Shown: positions 1 to 9,534, numbered from the stretch's first letter. The stretch is DNA of 64,000 bases from Guyanagaster necrorhizus (GCF_019112545.1 NW_025064924.1:218681-282680); one strand, 5' to 3'. Made by a program: numbers and translations. Notes: a model not told the origin generated them from the letters alone.

Positions 1-250
1 CTACTCAGTTCGAATATCAACTTGGATAAGCCATCTACACTTCGCACTCGCCTCAACTCCTCCTTATCTCGTCCATCGGATTCTGCTCCGAAGGATATTC
101 CTGTTCTTCCCTGACGGAACTCCATTCTGCCCATCCAGATCCTTGGGCTTCGACTCAAGGGTGACGTTGCCAATAGCTTCGTCGACGCCCACGCACTCCG
201 CCGGACTCCGCGCGTGCACTCAAGCCTACTCGATTGGCACGTTCCTAACA
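1..250 (+). repeat. Presumed terminal part of the 5' LTR of element 1
   Basis: The stretch ends in CCTAACA directly before the primer-binding site at 251, as expected for an LTR end (other copies end in TAACA at the same place). It keeps many CpG dinucleotides. Read by eye, it does not resemble the last 164 bases of the element's own 3' LTR (7741-7904), so either the two LTRs differ or this part has another origin. Confidence 0.5.
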
Positions 251-261
251 AGCTCGAAGCT
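251..261 (+). other. Primer-binding site, self-priming type
   Basis: AGCTCGAAGCT lies immediately inside the 5' LTR. Its reverse complement, AGCTTCGAGCT, is exactly the predicted first 11 bases of the transcript in the 3' LTR (7741-7751). This matches the Tf1/sushi self-priming arrangement, where the folded-back mRNA 5' end primes minus-strand synthesis in place of a tRNA. The same site, CpG-decayed, is found at 15484-15494, 34771-34781, 49622-49632 and, on the minus strand, 59912-59922. Confidence 0.72.
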
Positions 262-303
262 TCTAGCTTCCCTTTCTCAAGCCCAATTGTGCTGAGAAAC
301 TGA

Positions 304-1815
304 ATGCCTCCAGTAACAACCGCAGACCTGAATCACGACTTCTTCGAGTTGATAGCTTCCATCATCGGAACACTGCTCGGTCTTCTAGCCATCATCACCC
401 TTTGCCGCGGACGACAGTCAGTAGCAGCTTGGATAGTCAGGCACTACCAAGCGTTTCAACACATCCAGCAAATCCTACGTAACGTAACCCCCGATCTCCC
501 CTTCCATGACATCCCCCCCTCCGCCAGAACATCCTTCTTCCCGCAAGGGGGACCCGTACCAGAAGCCGGGAATAGCAACCCGGATCAGAGGAGCCTTCAC
601 GAGGAGGAAGGACCAGAACACCCCCGACGACACATCGGAAACCGTCACCCTGCTCTCACAGGGTTCCGGAACCCGTGGACGACGAACGTCGCTCAGGAGC
701 CCACCGAGGTCTCCAACTACGTCACTCCAGCAGGGTCCCCCGAGCATCCCGCCTCCCCGATCCCCTCAGGGATTGGAAACTGTGCTCGGGACTCCCTTGA
801 TGCCGCTCGGATGGCTGCGGGACCCCATGAAAGTCCCGACCCCCCCCAGAACCCCCCCGAAACCCCCACCGAGCCCAACTCCGGCTCCAGCCCGTCCGTC
901 AGCAGGCTGGGGGTCGACAACCCGCGAGGAAGAGATATTCACCCCGATTATGACAACGCAGATATCGCCATCTCCGTGGCAGGCGACCCATTCCGACACC
1001 TCCACGTTGGAAGCGAGCCCGAGGCTGAAACCGCCAGCGAAAGGGGGAGGGCAGCCACGAGAAGGATTATACAAAGAATATTCCCGGAGTGGGACCTTAA
1101 TGTCCCCTTCGACTACGATACAGCGGTCAGACAGCAGCAGCAGAACCAAGAGCGAGACAAGGCAATCAGGCGAACTCAGGAGGAGCTCGCCGACTACGTC
1201 CAAGAAGAAGCCCGAGAGCGGTATGAAGCCGCAGAGTACGATCGACAAGGACGAGCACAGAGAAGGAGGGAAGAGATCGAGAGAATGGGGTCAGCCTCCC
1301 CTAGGGAGTATGAGCTCCGAACCGATTCTGGATCCCCTTTCAGGGAGCCCGACTCAGAAGATGATCCATGGACGGGACCTGCCAGCATCGTCAGCTGGAA
1401 CGAGGCTATCCGACGTGGAGGAGCAAGAGAACCCCAGACCGTCGACCTCGAATACCCCGCCCGCACCGACACCATCTCGTCAGACGCCGACTCCGTCCTC
1501 GGAGCCTACGGACTCCGGGTACCCGACAATGCCCACGTCTCCGACAGGGCTCTCCAGCGATTCCTGGGCAGCAGGGTCGCTCGACAGTTCCTCAATCCTG
1601 AGTTCCAGCAACTCTTCGGCCGCTATAGCCGAGAATTGGAGGAGACGAGAGCGCGAGGAGGGACGCGCTATAGTCGACTTAGAAGCCCTCCCATCGCCCG
1701 GACCAGCGACCGAGGAGACGACGGGCCCAGCACCCAAGTCAATGGAAGGGTCCCCAATGACCCTTCGTCCTCCCGTACCGTCCATCTACGACCAGCCCGT
1801 CAGTTCCCTCCTTGA
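304..1815 (+). CDS. Element 1 ORF1: predicted membrane-anchored protein of unknown function
   Basis: 503 codons, opening with the first ATG after the primer-binding site (context ACTGAATG, conserved at 15540, 34827, 49676 and, minus strand, 59867). Residues 16-34 form a hydrophobic stretch (LIASIIGTLLGLLAI) like a signal anchor. The C-terminal half is charged, with E/R/Q-rich helical segments such as RALQRFLGSR. Decayed copies align best in this frame over the middle (for example NSLDA and HDSLYAT blocks in H and I). The stop lies about 70 bases inside the gag frame, which is +1 relative to ORF1. I do not recognise a domain. It could be a separate protein or the N-terminal part of Gag reached by +1 shifting. 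Reality of the ORF is well supported; function is unknown. Confidence 0.7.
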   Translation: MPPVTTADLNHDFFELIASIIGTLLGLLAIITLCRGRQSVAAWIVRHYQAFQHIQQILRNVTPDLPFHDIPPSARTSFFPQGGPVPEAGNSNPDQRSLHEEEGPEHPRRHIGNRHPALTGFRNPWTTNVAQEPTEVSNYVTPAGSPEHPASPIPSGIGNCARDSLDAARMAAGPHESPDPPQNPPETPTEPNSGSSPSVSRLGVDNPRGRDIHPDYDNADIAISVAGDPFRHLHVGSEPEAETASERGRAATRRIIQRIFPEWDLNVPFDYDTAVRQQQQNQERDKAIRRTQEELADYVQEEARERYEAAEYDRQGRAQRRREEIERMGSASPREYELRTDSGSPFREPDSEDDPWTGPASIVSWNEAIRRGGAREPQTVDLEYPARTDTISSDADSVLGAYGLRVPDNAHVSDRALQRFLGSRVARQFLNPEFQQLFGRYSRELEETRARGGTRYSRLRSPPIARTSDRGDDGPSTQVNGRVPNDPSSSRTVHLRPARQFPP

Positions 1816-3547
1816 GGAAGAGGACAGCGGGGACGAGGGCGACGAGGAGGACGACGTGGATAGTGACGAACCATATCAACGACGACTAGAACGAGCAGGG
1901 GAAGATACGGATGAAGAAGCACTGCGGGAGGAAATTGAAAGGGCCAGGAGCAAGGAATACCAAGAATTGTACGAGCAGGGCAGGAATTACCTATGGCAGG
2001 ACGTGCGCTGGCAAGCGACGTCCTTAGGACTTGAGTACAGGTATGCGGCGGGAACTGAAAAAGAAAAAATTCTACAGTATGCAGCAACGGAATACGCATG
2101 GAGGGAATACGGACGACGACACCCGGAAGACCCCCTCATGCCGATACCCCTGTATCGGCCCAACAATAAACCCAGAGTACCGGCACCGATGCCGCGTACC
2201 CCCCCAGTCCCACCAAAACGAGCCGTCTATGTCGCCCCCTCAATTCGAAGTCGGGCCGATGACAGCCTGTCCATCCGAAGCATGGCTTCACGGCTCGTAC
2301 AAACCAGAAATCGGCTGGCATGGCAAGCCGCTCAAATCCGAAATCCTTGGACCGGCAAAGGAAGCCGGCTCCTCGGCGGACAACCTCCCCCGGACCAAGC
2401 AGAGTCAAGTGGCAAGGACCCTATTCGAGACAACCCCGAGGCGGTCCGCCTCGGATTCACGGTACGGGACGGGGTGATCGTCCAGATAACCGACCCGAAG
2501 GGAAGCCCCATCGCTGACGACAACTCCCTGCATTCCTTCCCCGGACCACCCACGGAATGGAAGCAACCACCATTCGACGGATGGCCCAATCCGATGGGGG
2601 CACTCCCGCACAATGCCAACGTATTACAGTGTCACCCCGACCTGCTTCGAAAGCCCCGCCCCTTTAAAGGGGTCTCTGATGACATCGACCGGTTCCTGGT
2701 AGACTGTGAACAATACTTCGAGGTCTACATAGGGTATATCGGCACCGACATGAACAAAGTCGCATTCGCCACCTCATACCTAGAAGACAAGGCCAAGACG
2801 TGGTGGATCCTCATCTCCCCAAACTTCCGATCCACCACCAGGGAACACTACCGATATCCCTCGTGGCCGGTATTCAAACGGATGCTAAACGACAAGTTCA
2901 TTGATCCCGCGGTGCAGGAAGTACACAAACAGAAGATCAAAGAATACAAGATGGGGGATAAGGCGGCGACAGACTACTTCGACGAGTTAGAATGACTTGC
3001 GAAACTCGCCGGAATTAGGGAAGACACTGCCAACGACGGAAGAATGGTAGAAGCACTCAAACGAGGGGTTCCCTCCTCGTACCTCACGATGATTTCAGCC
3101 ATGGGTGTCAAAATGCTGATGCCCGTGGGATACGATGAATGGAAGGAGCGAATCGTCGAGATGTACAAGGAGCGACAAAGGCAGAAAGCGGAAGCCACGA
3201 CGCTACAGGAATATTCCAAAAAGCCAGCCCCGCCAACCCCGAGCAAGTCGGGGCAAACTGCCGGAAAAACCTCGGGCCCCTCAACCGCGACTACCCCATC
3301 ATACGGCGCACAGAAAACCGGAACCGGCACTACTTATACCGGGACCGGGAAGCCAATGGACATCGATCGCATGAAGAAAGAAGGGAAGTGCTTTAACTGC
3401 GGACAGAAGGGCCACATGGCCAAAGATTGCCCAAAGAAGAAGCGGACGCACGAAGACATACGGGCACAGATCGCCGAGTTACAGAAAGAAGAAGAAGAGC
3501 TCGGCAAGGAAACCAAGATAGAGGAGGTAAAAGAAGGGGCCGACTAG
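506..3547 (+). CDS. gag: Element 1 Gag with zinc knuckle, one in-frame stop
   Basis: The frame is open from ATG 506, but ATG 1742 or 1757, just upstream of the ORF1 stop, are plausible real starts because 506-1740 gives mostly Ser/Thr/Pro-rich sequence in this frame. After an acidic segment (1805-1870) comes a retrotransposon Gag/capsid-like domain (about 2640-3200, with FKGVSDDIDRF and DKAKTWW). A CCHC zinc knuckle, CFNCGQKGHMAKDC, is at 3389-3430. TGA at 2993-2995 interrupts the capsid region where homology expects an arginine, consistent with CGA to TGA. The frame ends at TAG 3545-3547, overlapping pol, which is in the -1 frame. The product should form the cytoplasmic virus-like particle. 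Confidence 0.88.
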
Positions 3548-6500
3548 TGTGCAATTCCACTAGGTCGGCCGCACAAGTTCACGGTGTGCCTATCCCAGCC
3601 GCTAGTCGGACTGATAGTATCTCTGTAGTTACCCCTATGTACGAAACGCATTCGAATATACCCACAGTTGACAAGCACACCAAAGAATTGCAAAAACAAA
3701 CTCAAACGCCCGCGGGCCGAACAGGGGCAGCGAGCCCCAAATCGTGGCTCAAACCATTCGACACTGAATGGACCTGGAGGGCCATCAAAGAAGCCAAAGA
3801 CGAAGCAGCGGCGAAAGCCGCGCTTAGGAATTGGATACATCGAACCAGGACCGAAGAAGTAGTAGATAAAGTGATCGAAGGGATAAAGAAGGCAGAAAGG
3901 TGCCGAGCCTTGGAATGGCTCGACGAACTCCGGGGACCCCGACGATTCGTCCGACGAACAAAAACCTCGGGACGAGATCTCGTCGTTAAAGCCAGGATCG
4001 AAACGTTAACCAATCGAGCCTCGCACGAAGTAACCATGCTCGTGGACAGCGGGTGTACCGGAAGCTCGATCAATCGAGCCTTCGTGGAGAAAAACCATAT
4101 CCCAACCCGCGCCACAGCCGCCCCAATCCCGGTCTTCAACGCGGATGGGACAAAAAATCAAGCTGGGTCCATTACCGAATTCGTCGAACTCCGACTAACC
4201 ATCGGAGACCATGCCGAACGAATCGACCTCGCAGTCACAGATCTCGGATCCAAGGAAGTCTTCCTCGGACACGATTGGTTGATAAGGCACAACCCGCTTA
4301 TCAACTGGAAAACCGGACGGATCACGTTTGCCAGGTGTAGATGTCGGAAGGTCCCATACGAACTGCCCGACGAAGACCCGGAGGATAGGTGGGACGAGGA
4401 GATGGAGGACGGAGAAACCATTCTAGCCGTTGACTTGCAGAAGGAGATCCACATTCGGGCCGTACATCACGCCAACAACCTAGCAGCAAAGGCGAACGAA
4501 GGGAAAGAGGAAAAGACATTCAAAGAAATGGTACCGGAGTGGGCATGGGACTTCCGAGACCTCTTCGAGAAAGAAAGTTTCGATGAGCTCCCAGGCCCGA
4601 AGCCTTGGGATCATGCCATTGAACTAATCCCTAATGCCAATGCGAACCTGGACTGCAAAACCTATCCCCTCGGTAACCAGGAACAACAGGAGCTCGACAA
4701 GTTCCTTGACGAGAATCTCTCCTCCGGACGAATTCGACCATTGAAATCTCCCATGGCCTCGCCCTTCTTCTTCGTAAAAAAGAAGGACGGCAAACTCCGA
4801 CCCGTCCAAGACTATCGAAAGCTCAACGAGATGACGATCAAGAACCGATACCCCTTACCCTTGATCTCGGAACTGATGGATAAACTCCGAGGGGCCAAAT
4901 ATTACACCAAACTAGATGTACGTTGGGGGTACAACAATGTCCGAATCAAGGAGGGAGACGAATGGAAGGCAGCGTTCAGGACTAACCGGGGGCTCTTTGA
5001 ACCAACGGTGATGTTCTTCGGCTTGACCAACTCCCTGGCCACCTTCCAGTGGATGATGAACGACATCTTCAAAGACCTTATCGCCACCGGGAAGGTCACC
5101 ATTTACTTAGATGATATTCTCATCATGTCCAAAACGAAAGAAGAACACCGGAGCCTGGTCCGACGGGTACTCAGCCTCATGAGGAAACACAAGCTATTCC
5201 TCAAGGCGGAGAAATGCGAATTCGAGGTACTGGAAACCGAGTACCTCGGAGTGATCATCAGTGAAGGGAGCATTCGCATGGACCCAATAAAGGTCGCAGG
5301 AGTAGTGGACTGGCCGACCCCAACCAAGAAAAAGGAGTTACAGTCTTTTCTTGGTTTCACCAACTTTTATCGGCGATTCATACGGGACTACAGCAGGATC
5401 GTTCGTCCTATGACACAACTGACCGGCAACGCCCCATGGGGATGGGGAACTCCCCAACAGTACGCGTTCGAAGACTTAAAACGACGACTGGCAGAGGATG
5501 TAATCCTCGCTATTCCGTCTCAAGAAGGCAGATTTCATGTTGAAGCCGACTCAAGCGAGGGAGCCATCGGCGCCGTCTTATCACAGGAACAGGACAAGAG
5601 ATGGCGACCGGTCGCTTTCCTCTCAAAAGCATTGACGGTAACAGAGAGGAATTACGAGATTTACGACAAGGAGTTACTCGCCATAATGCTTGCTCTCGAA
5701 GAATGGCGACATTACCTAATTGGGGCGGCAGAGACCTTCGAGATCTGGACCGATCATCAGAATCTCAGATACTTCAGACAACCTCAAAAGTTAAACCGCC
5801 GTCAAGCCCGATGGGTCACGGAGTTGGCTCAATACGAATACACACTCCATCACAAGACAGGGGTCGCCAATAAAAAGGCGGACCTCCTTTCCCGCCGAGC
5901 AGACCACGACCAAGGGGGGGACGACAACCAAGGAGTCGTTATCCTTCACCCCGAACATTTCCGGGCAATGATAATGCCCACAGAGGAAGAGATACACGAG
6001 CGAATCAAAAGTGCGACTCGAGACCCACACCAATGGGACCAACGAATTGCCGCCTCGCTCAACCATGAACAGGGACTAACAAAGAAGGAGGGGATGATCC
6101 ACTATGATGGGCGGATCTACATCCCACGTGTCCAAAACCTCCGTGGCGATATTATCGCCATGCACCACGACCATGCCACAGCAGGGCACCCAGGCATAGC
6201 TAAGACGAAGGAACTCGTCCTACGCAATTACTGGTGGCCCAAACTCGCCAACGACGTCACGACATACGTCAAGGCCTGCGAAACCTGCCAAAGGGGGAAG
6301 GCGTCGACACAACCAAAAGCGGCTCCGCTACATCCCAATGAAGTGCCAGTACAACCATGGACCCATATATCCATGGATATGATCACCGGCTTGCCGGATT
6401 GCAATGGCTATGACGCGATCATCGTCATAGTCGACCGCTTCTCCAAGACAATCATTCCGATCGCGTGCTCGACGGAATTAAACTCGGAGGGATGGGCAAA

Positions 6501-7434
6501 GCTCCTACGGGACGAAGTATACGCAAAATACGGGATGCCACAAGTCATCATCTCGGACCGCGGACCACAATTCGTGTCCAAATTCCTCACCGACCTATAC
6601 AAATTACTAAACATAAAACCCAACGCATCCACGGCATACCATCCACAGATGGATGGGCAAACTGAACGCGCGAATCAGGAAGTTGAAAAATACCTCCGGC
6701 TATTTATCAACCACAGACAGGACGACTGGGTCGAATGGCTGGCACTCGCAGCCTTCCAGCACAATAACAGAGTCCACTCCGCCACAGGCTTGACCCCTTT
6801 CTTTGTAAACCACGGCAGGCATCCTCACTTGACTCAAACGAGTCACTATAAAACTACGACCCCAGCCTCCTCAGACTTCGCGGCGACAATGGAAAAAATA
6901 CACACAGAGACAAAAAGGGCGCTGGATAAAGCGGCGTTAACTATGAAACAACAATACGATAAACACAGACGCCCCGCACGGGAGTATCATGCCCACGACA
7001 AAGTCTGGCTGGATACGACAAACCTTCACCTGCCACGGCCTAAACGTAAACTGGCCGACAAACGTACAGGACCCTTCCCAATTCTTGCGAAAATTGGCGA
7101 ATCAGCCTACAAACTGCGCTTACCAACCACATGGAAAATTCACGACGTATTCAACGAATCCCTATTAACACCATACGTCGCACCAGCATTCCCCAACCAA
7201 GAACGACCACCTCCACCGCCCCCCGAACTAATCGATGACGAAGAACACTACGAAATCGATCAAGTATTAAACCATAAACTACGAAAGGTTAAAGCCCGCG
7301 GAGGCGGCACAACAACAACGGTGGATTACCTTGTCAGTTGGAAAGGCTATGGACCAGAATCCAACCAATGGATCAACGAAAAATACATGAACGCCGATAC
7401 AGCGATACATGACTATGAACTATCCCTTAATTGA
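3427..7434 (+). CDS. pol: Element 1 Pol: protease, RT, RNase H, integrase, chromodomain
   Basis: 1335 codons counted from the first ATG; translation is more likely by -1 frameshift from gag, with 121 bases of overlap. Residue numbers from 3427: retropepsin DSG at 207-209; reverse transcriptase with YLDD at 560-563; RNase H (ADSSEGAIGAVLS, Asp 708); integrase HHCC zinc region (about 913-960); catalytic D984, D1044 and E1080 with 35 residues between the last two; and a C-terminal chromodomain (about 1274-1333, YLVSWKGYGPESNQW). No stop or missing catalytic residue was seen. The order PR-RT-RH-IN defines Ty3/gypsy. The chromodomain is known in chromoviruses to direct integration to marked chromatin. 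I see no clear slippery heptamer. Confidence 0.95.
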   Translation: MPKEEADARRHTGTDRRVTERRRRARQGNQDRGGKRRGRLVCNSTRSAAQVHGVPIPAASRTDSISVVTPMYETHSNIPTVDKHTKELQKQTQTPAGRTGAASPKSWLKPFDTEWTWRAIKEAKDEAAAKAALRNWIHRTRTEEVVDKVIEGIKKAERCRALEWLDELRGPRRFVRRTKTSGRDLVVKARIETLTNRASHEVTMLVDSGCTGSSINRAFVEKNHIPTRATAAPIPVFNADGTKNQAGSITEFVELRLTIGDHAERIDLAVTDLGSKEVFLGHDWLIRHNPLINWKTGRITFARCRCRKVPYELPDEDPEDRWDEEMEDGETILAVDLQKEIHIRAVHHANNLAAKANEGKEEKTFKEMVPEWAWDFRDLFEKESFDELPGPKPWDHAIELIPNANANLDCKTYPLGNQEQQELDKFLDENLSSGRIRPLKSPMASPFFFVKKKDGKLRPVQDYRKLNEMTIKNRYPLPLISELMDKLRGAKYYTKLDVRWGYNNVRIKEGDEWKAAFRTNRGLFEPTVMFFGLTNSLATFQWMMNDIFKDLIATGKVTIYLDDILIMSKTKEEHRSLVRRVLSLMRKHKLFLKAEKCEFEVLETEYLGVIISEGSIRMDPIKVAGVVDWPTPTKKKELQSFLGFTNFYRRFIRDYSRIVRPMTQLTGNAPWGWGTPQQYAFEDLKRRLAEDVILAIPSQEGRFHVEADSSEGAIGAVLSQEQDKRWRPVAFLSKALTVTERNYEIYDKELLAIMLALEEWRHYLIGAAETFEIWTDHQNLRYFRQPQKLNRRQARWVTELAQYEYTLHHKTGVANKKADLLSRRADHDQGGDDNQGVVILHPEHFRAMIMPTEEEIHERIKSATRDPHQWDQRIAASLNHEQGLTKKEGMIHYDGRIYIPRVQNLRGDIIAMHHDHATAGHPGIAKTKELVLRNYWWPKLANDVTTYVKACETCQRGKASTQPKAAPLHPNEVPVQPWTHISMDMITGLPDCNGYDAIIVIVDRFSKTIIPIACSTELNSEGWAKLLRDEVYAKYGMPQVIISDRGPQFVSKFLTDLYKLLNIKPNASTAYHPQMDGQTERANQEVEKYLRLFINHRQDDWVEWLALAAFQHNNRVHSATGLTPFFVNHGRHPHLTQTSHYKTTTPASSDFAATMEKIHTETKRALDKAALTMKQQYDKHRRPAREYHAHDKVWLDTTNLHLPRPKRKLADKRTGPFPILAKIGESAYKLRLPTTWKIHDVFNESLLTPYVAPAFPNQERPPPPPPELIDDEEHYEIDQVLNHKLRKVKARGGGTTTTVDYLVSWKGYGPESNQWINEKYMNADTAIHDYELSLN

Positions 7435-7454
7435 ACCATCGGGACGATGGTCTT

Positions 7455-7468
7455 AAAGCGGGGGGTAA
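7455..7468 (+). other. Polypurine tract of element 1
   Basis: AAAGCGGGGGGTAA directly precedes the 3' LTR, where plus-strand priming is expected. Equivalent tracts precede the LTRs at 13872 and 15028. Confidence 0.75.
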
Positions 7469-7904
7469 TGTTACGATTTATTTCCTTTTCTTCTCTTTTT
7501 ACCCCTATATACGCTGAGTCAGAAGGCACAAGACTGTGGGAAGGTTGGTCAGCACAACTAGAACCTCCCATTGTTACACTATGATGGCCGCGCTTGACGA
7601 CACACAATCATCCTTTTATGTACGATAGCGACGCTCAAGGACAACGAGCACAATGGACGCAGACACACACAATAGGCAGTAGTAAAATTAGCAGACAACT
7701 GTACGGTATTTAAGGACCATAGCTCTCGCTGGTATACCCCAGCTTCGAGCTAAAGTTTATTCACACTATTCTACCTCGAGTCTACTTTGGACCTTGAGTC
7801 ACACCGTTCGGATATACACATCAGTGAACTCAGGTGATTCCTCGAAGTGCAAAGGAACATCTGTTTATCACGTGTATTAGTTCACGTGACGCTTAGGCTT
7901 AACA
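7469..7904 (+). repeat. 3' LTR of element 1 (436 bp)
   Basis: Begins TGTTACGATTTATTTCC and ends GGCTTAACA. It is followed by AATTG (7905-7909), the presumed target duplication, and then by gag sequence of an older relative. CpG is preserved. The same LTR family is repeated in both orientations through the window. Confidence 0.9.
7707..7751 (+). promoter_or_regulatory. LTR core promoter and predicted transcript start
   Basis: TATTTAAG (7707-7714) lies about 28-34 bases before AGCTTCGAGCT (7741-7751), a normal TATA-to-start spacing for RNA polymerase II. The start is inferred: the 11 bases at 7741 are the perfect complement of the primer-binding site, which in self-priming elements is the mRNA 5' end. 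TATA-like boxes and the AGCTTxxAGCT motif keep this spacing in the other LTRs (for example 34561-34606 and 49431-49460). Confidence 0.6.
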
Positions 7905-9534
7905 AATTGGAAAGGGCAATACAGGAGGCAAAGATGCAAGAGTACCAGGAGTTCTACTTGTGAGGGATAAACTTTTTATAGCATGATGCTATATGGATAG
8001 CATCATAAATAGGACAATTATATCTTCATTCTACATCTAACAAAAAGATAGAAATACTGAGATATGCAGCCACCAACTATGCTGCAACTCAGTATAACAA
8101 GCAACACTCTGAGACCAAGTTTAGAGACTACTAGCATATCAGATGCTGACACCAATACAACTAATGCCAAGGTCACCACTCATCACTCCAAAGCAAGTTA
8201 TATACATGGCTCTATCTATTCAAAGCACATTTTTGTACTCTGCTCCCTCATCCCAATCTATAGCAATCCAGCTATTATGATTCTGACCACCACTCAACAA
8301 CCCACCAACCTCATACTGAAATCCATAGACCAGCAAAAGAAGCAGGATCTTGAGAGCATAGCTCTCATCTGATGAAGCAAGTGGAAGCAGTGGCAGGAAG
8401 GAACCAATCTGGGATGACCCTGAAGCAGTGTGACTCAGATTCACAATCTAAGACAAGATTATAGTCTGAAAAGAAGAGCTCCCATGCAGGAGCCTGATTG
8501 CAGATGACAACTCGCTCTATTTGTTCTCTGGACCACCAGCAGAATGGCAGTGCCCTTTATTCTCTGACTGGCTCAATCCAATGGGTGCACTATTCTATGA
8601 TGCTGCCATCCTACAATGCTGCTCAGACCTTCTGCAAAAACTCTACCCCTTTAAGAGAGCATCTGATGACTTCAACTAGTTTCTTGGAGACTGCAAACAG
8701 TATTTCAAGGTCTATATAGAGTACCTGGAAACAGACATAAACAAAGTGGTCTTCACTGCCTCCTATCTTGAGAAGAAAGCAAAGATATAGTAGATTCTCA
8801 TCTCTTCAAACTTCTGATTATCGATTCAGAAATATTACTGGTATCCCTCATGGCCTGTTTTCAAATAAATGCTTTATGACAAGTTTATTAACTCCATAGT
8901 ACAAAAAGTACACAAGTAGAAGATCAAAGAGTATAAGATGGCTGACAAAGTGGCCACAGACTATTTCGATGAGCTAGAGTGATTGGCTAAGCTTGCTGGA
9001 ATATAGGATGATACTGCAAACAATGGCAGAATGGTTGAGGCCCTCAAGCAAGAGGTCCCCTCCTCTTACATCATGATGATCTTGGCAATCAGCATCTGAG
9101 CTCTCATGCTGAATAGTTATGATGAATAGAAAGAGCAGATTATTAAAATGTATAAGAAATGACAAAGGCAGAAAGTGAAATCAACGATACTGCAAGATTA
9201 TGTGAAGAAGTCAATGCCACCAATCTTGAACAAGTCATCAGAGACAACTGCCAAAAAATCATTGAGACCTTCTATGACCATTGCTTACAGCATGCAGAAG
9301 ACCAGAACAGAAACCATCTACATAGGAACAAGAAAGCTGATGAATATAAATCAGATGAAGAAGAAAGATAAATGCTTCAACTGTGGCCAAAAGAGCCACA
9401 TGGCAAAGGACTGCCTGAAGAAGAAGAGGACTCAAGAAGATATTAGAGCACAGATCGCTGACTTACAGAAGGAAGAAGAAGAGCTTGGCACAGAGACCAA
9501 GATAGAGAAAGTAAAAGACATGACCAGCCAGTGA
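7905..9534 (+). pseudogene. gag: gag remnant of element 2
   Basis: Homologous to element 1 Gag from the acidic/helical region to the C-terminus. The capsid region lies at about 8640-9000. The zinc knuckle is well preserved as CFNCGQKSHMAKDC near 9373-9412. Several stops and frame shifts break it. The frame ends at TGA 9532-9534, matching the gag/pol junction of element 1. Confidence 0.88.

Larger units (their letters stand above)
1..7904 (+). mobile_element. Element 1: nearly intact Ty3/gypsy chromovirus
   Basis: Order seen: end of a 5' LTR-like region, self-complementary primer-binding site (251-261), ORF1 (304-1815), gag (to 3547), pol (3427-7434), purine tract (7455-7468) and 3' LTR (7469-7904). 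Integrase follows RT/RNase H and Pol ends in a chromodomain, which defines a Ty3 chromovirus. It is by far the youngest copy here: CGA arginine codons remain where other copies have TGA. The only in-frame stop I see is TGA at 2993-2995 in gag. It sits in the gag of an older relative that resumes at 7905. Its 5' LTR begins before the window. Confidence 0.93.

Noticed and set aside
475..747. Open frame on the minus strand within ORF1/gag of element 1, and similar antisense frames (766-1248, 1480-1785, 3702-4139, 4158-4454)
   Set aside because: They mirror the GC-rich plus-strand genes, have no domain and are not kept in other copies.
8064..8372. Open frame 102 codons in element 2
   Set aside because: It is the gag-frame shadow of decayed element 2 sequence; homology lies in a broken frame across it.
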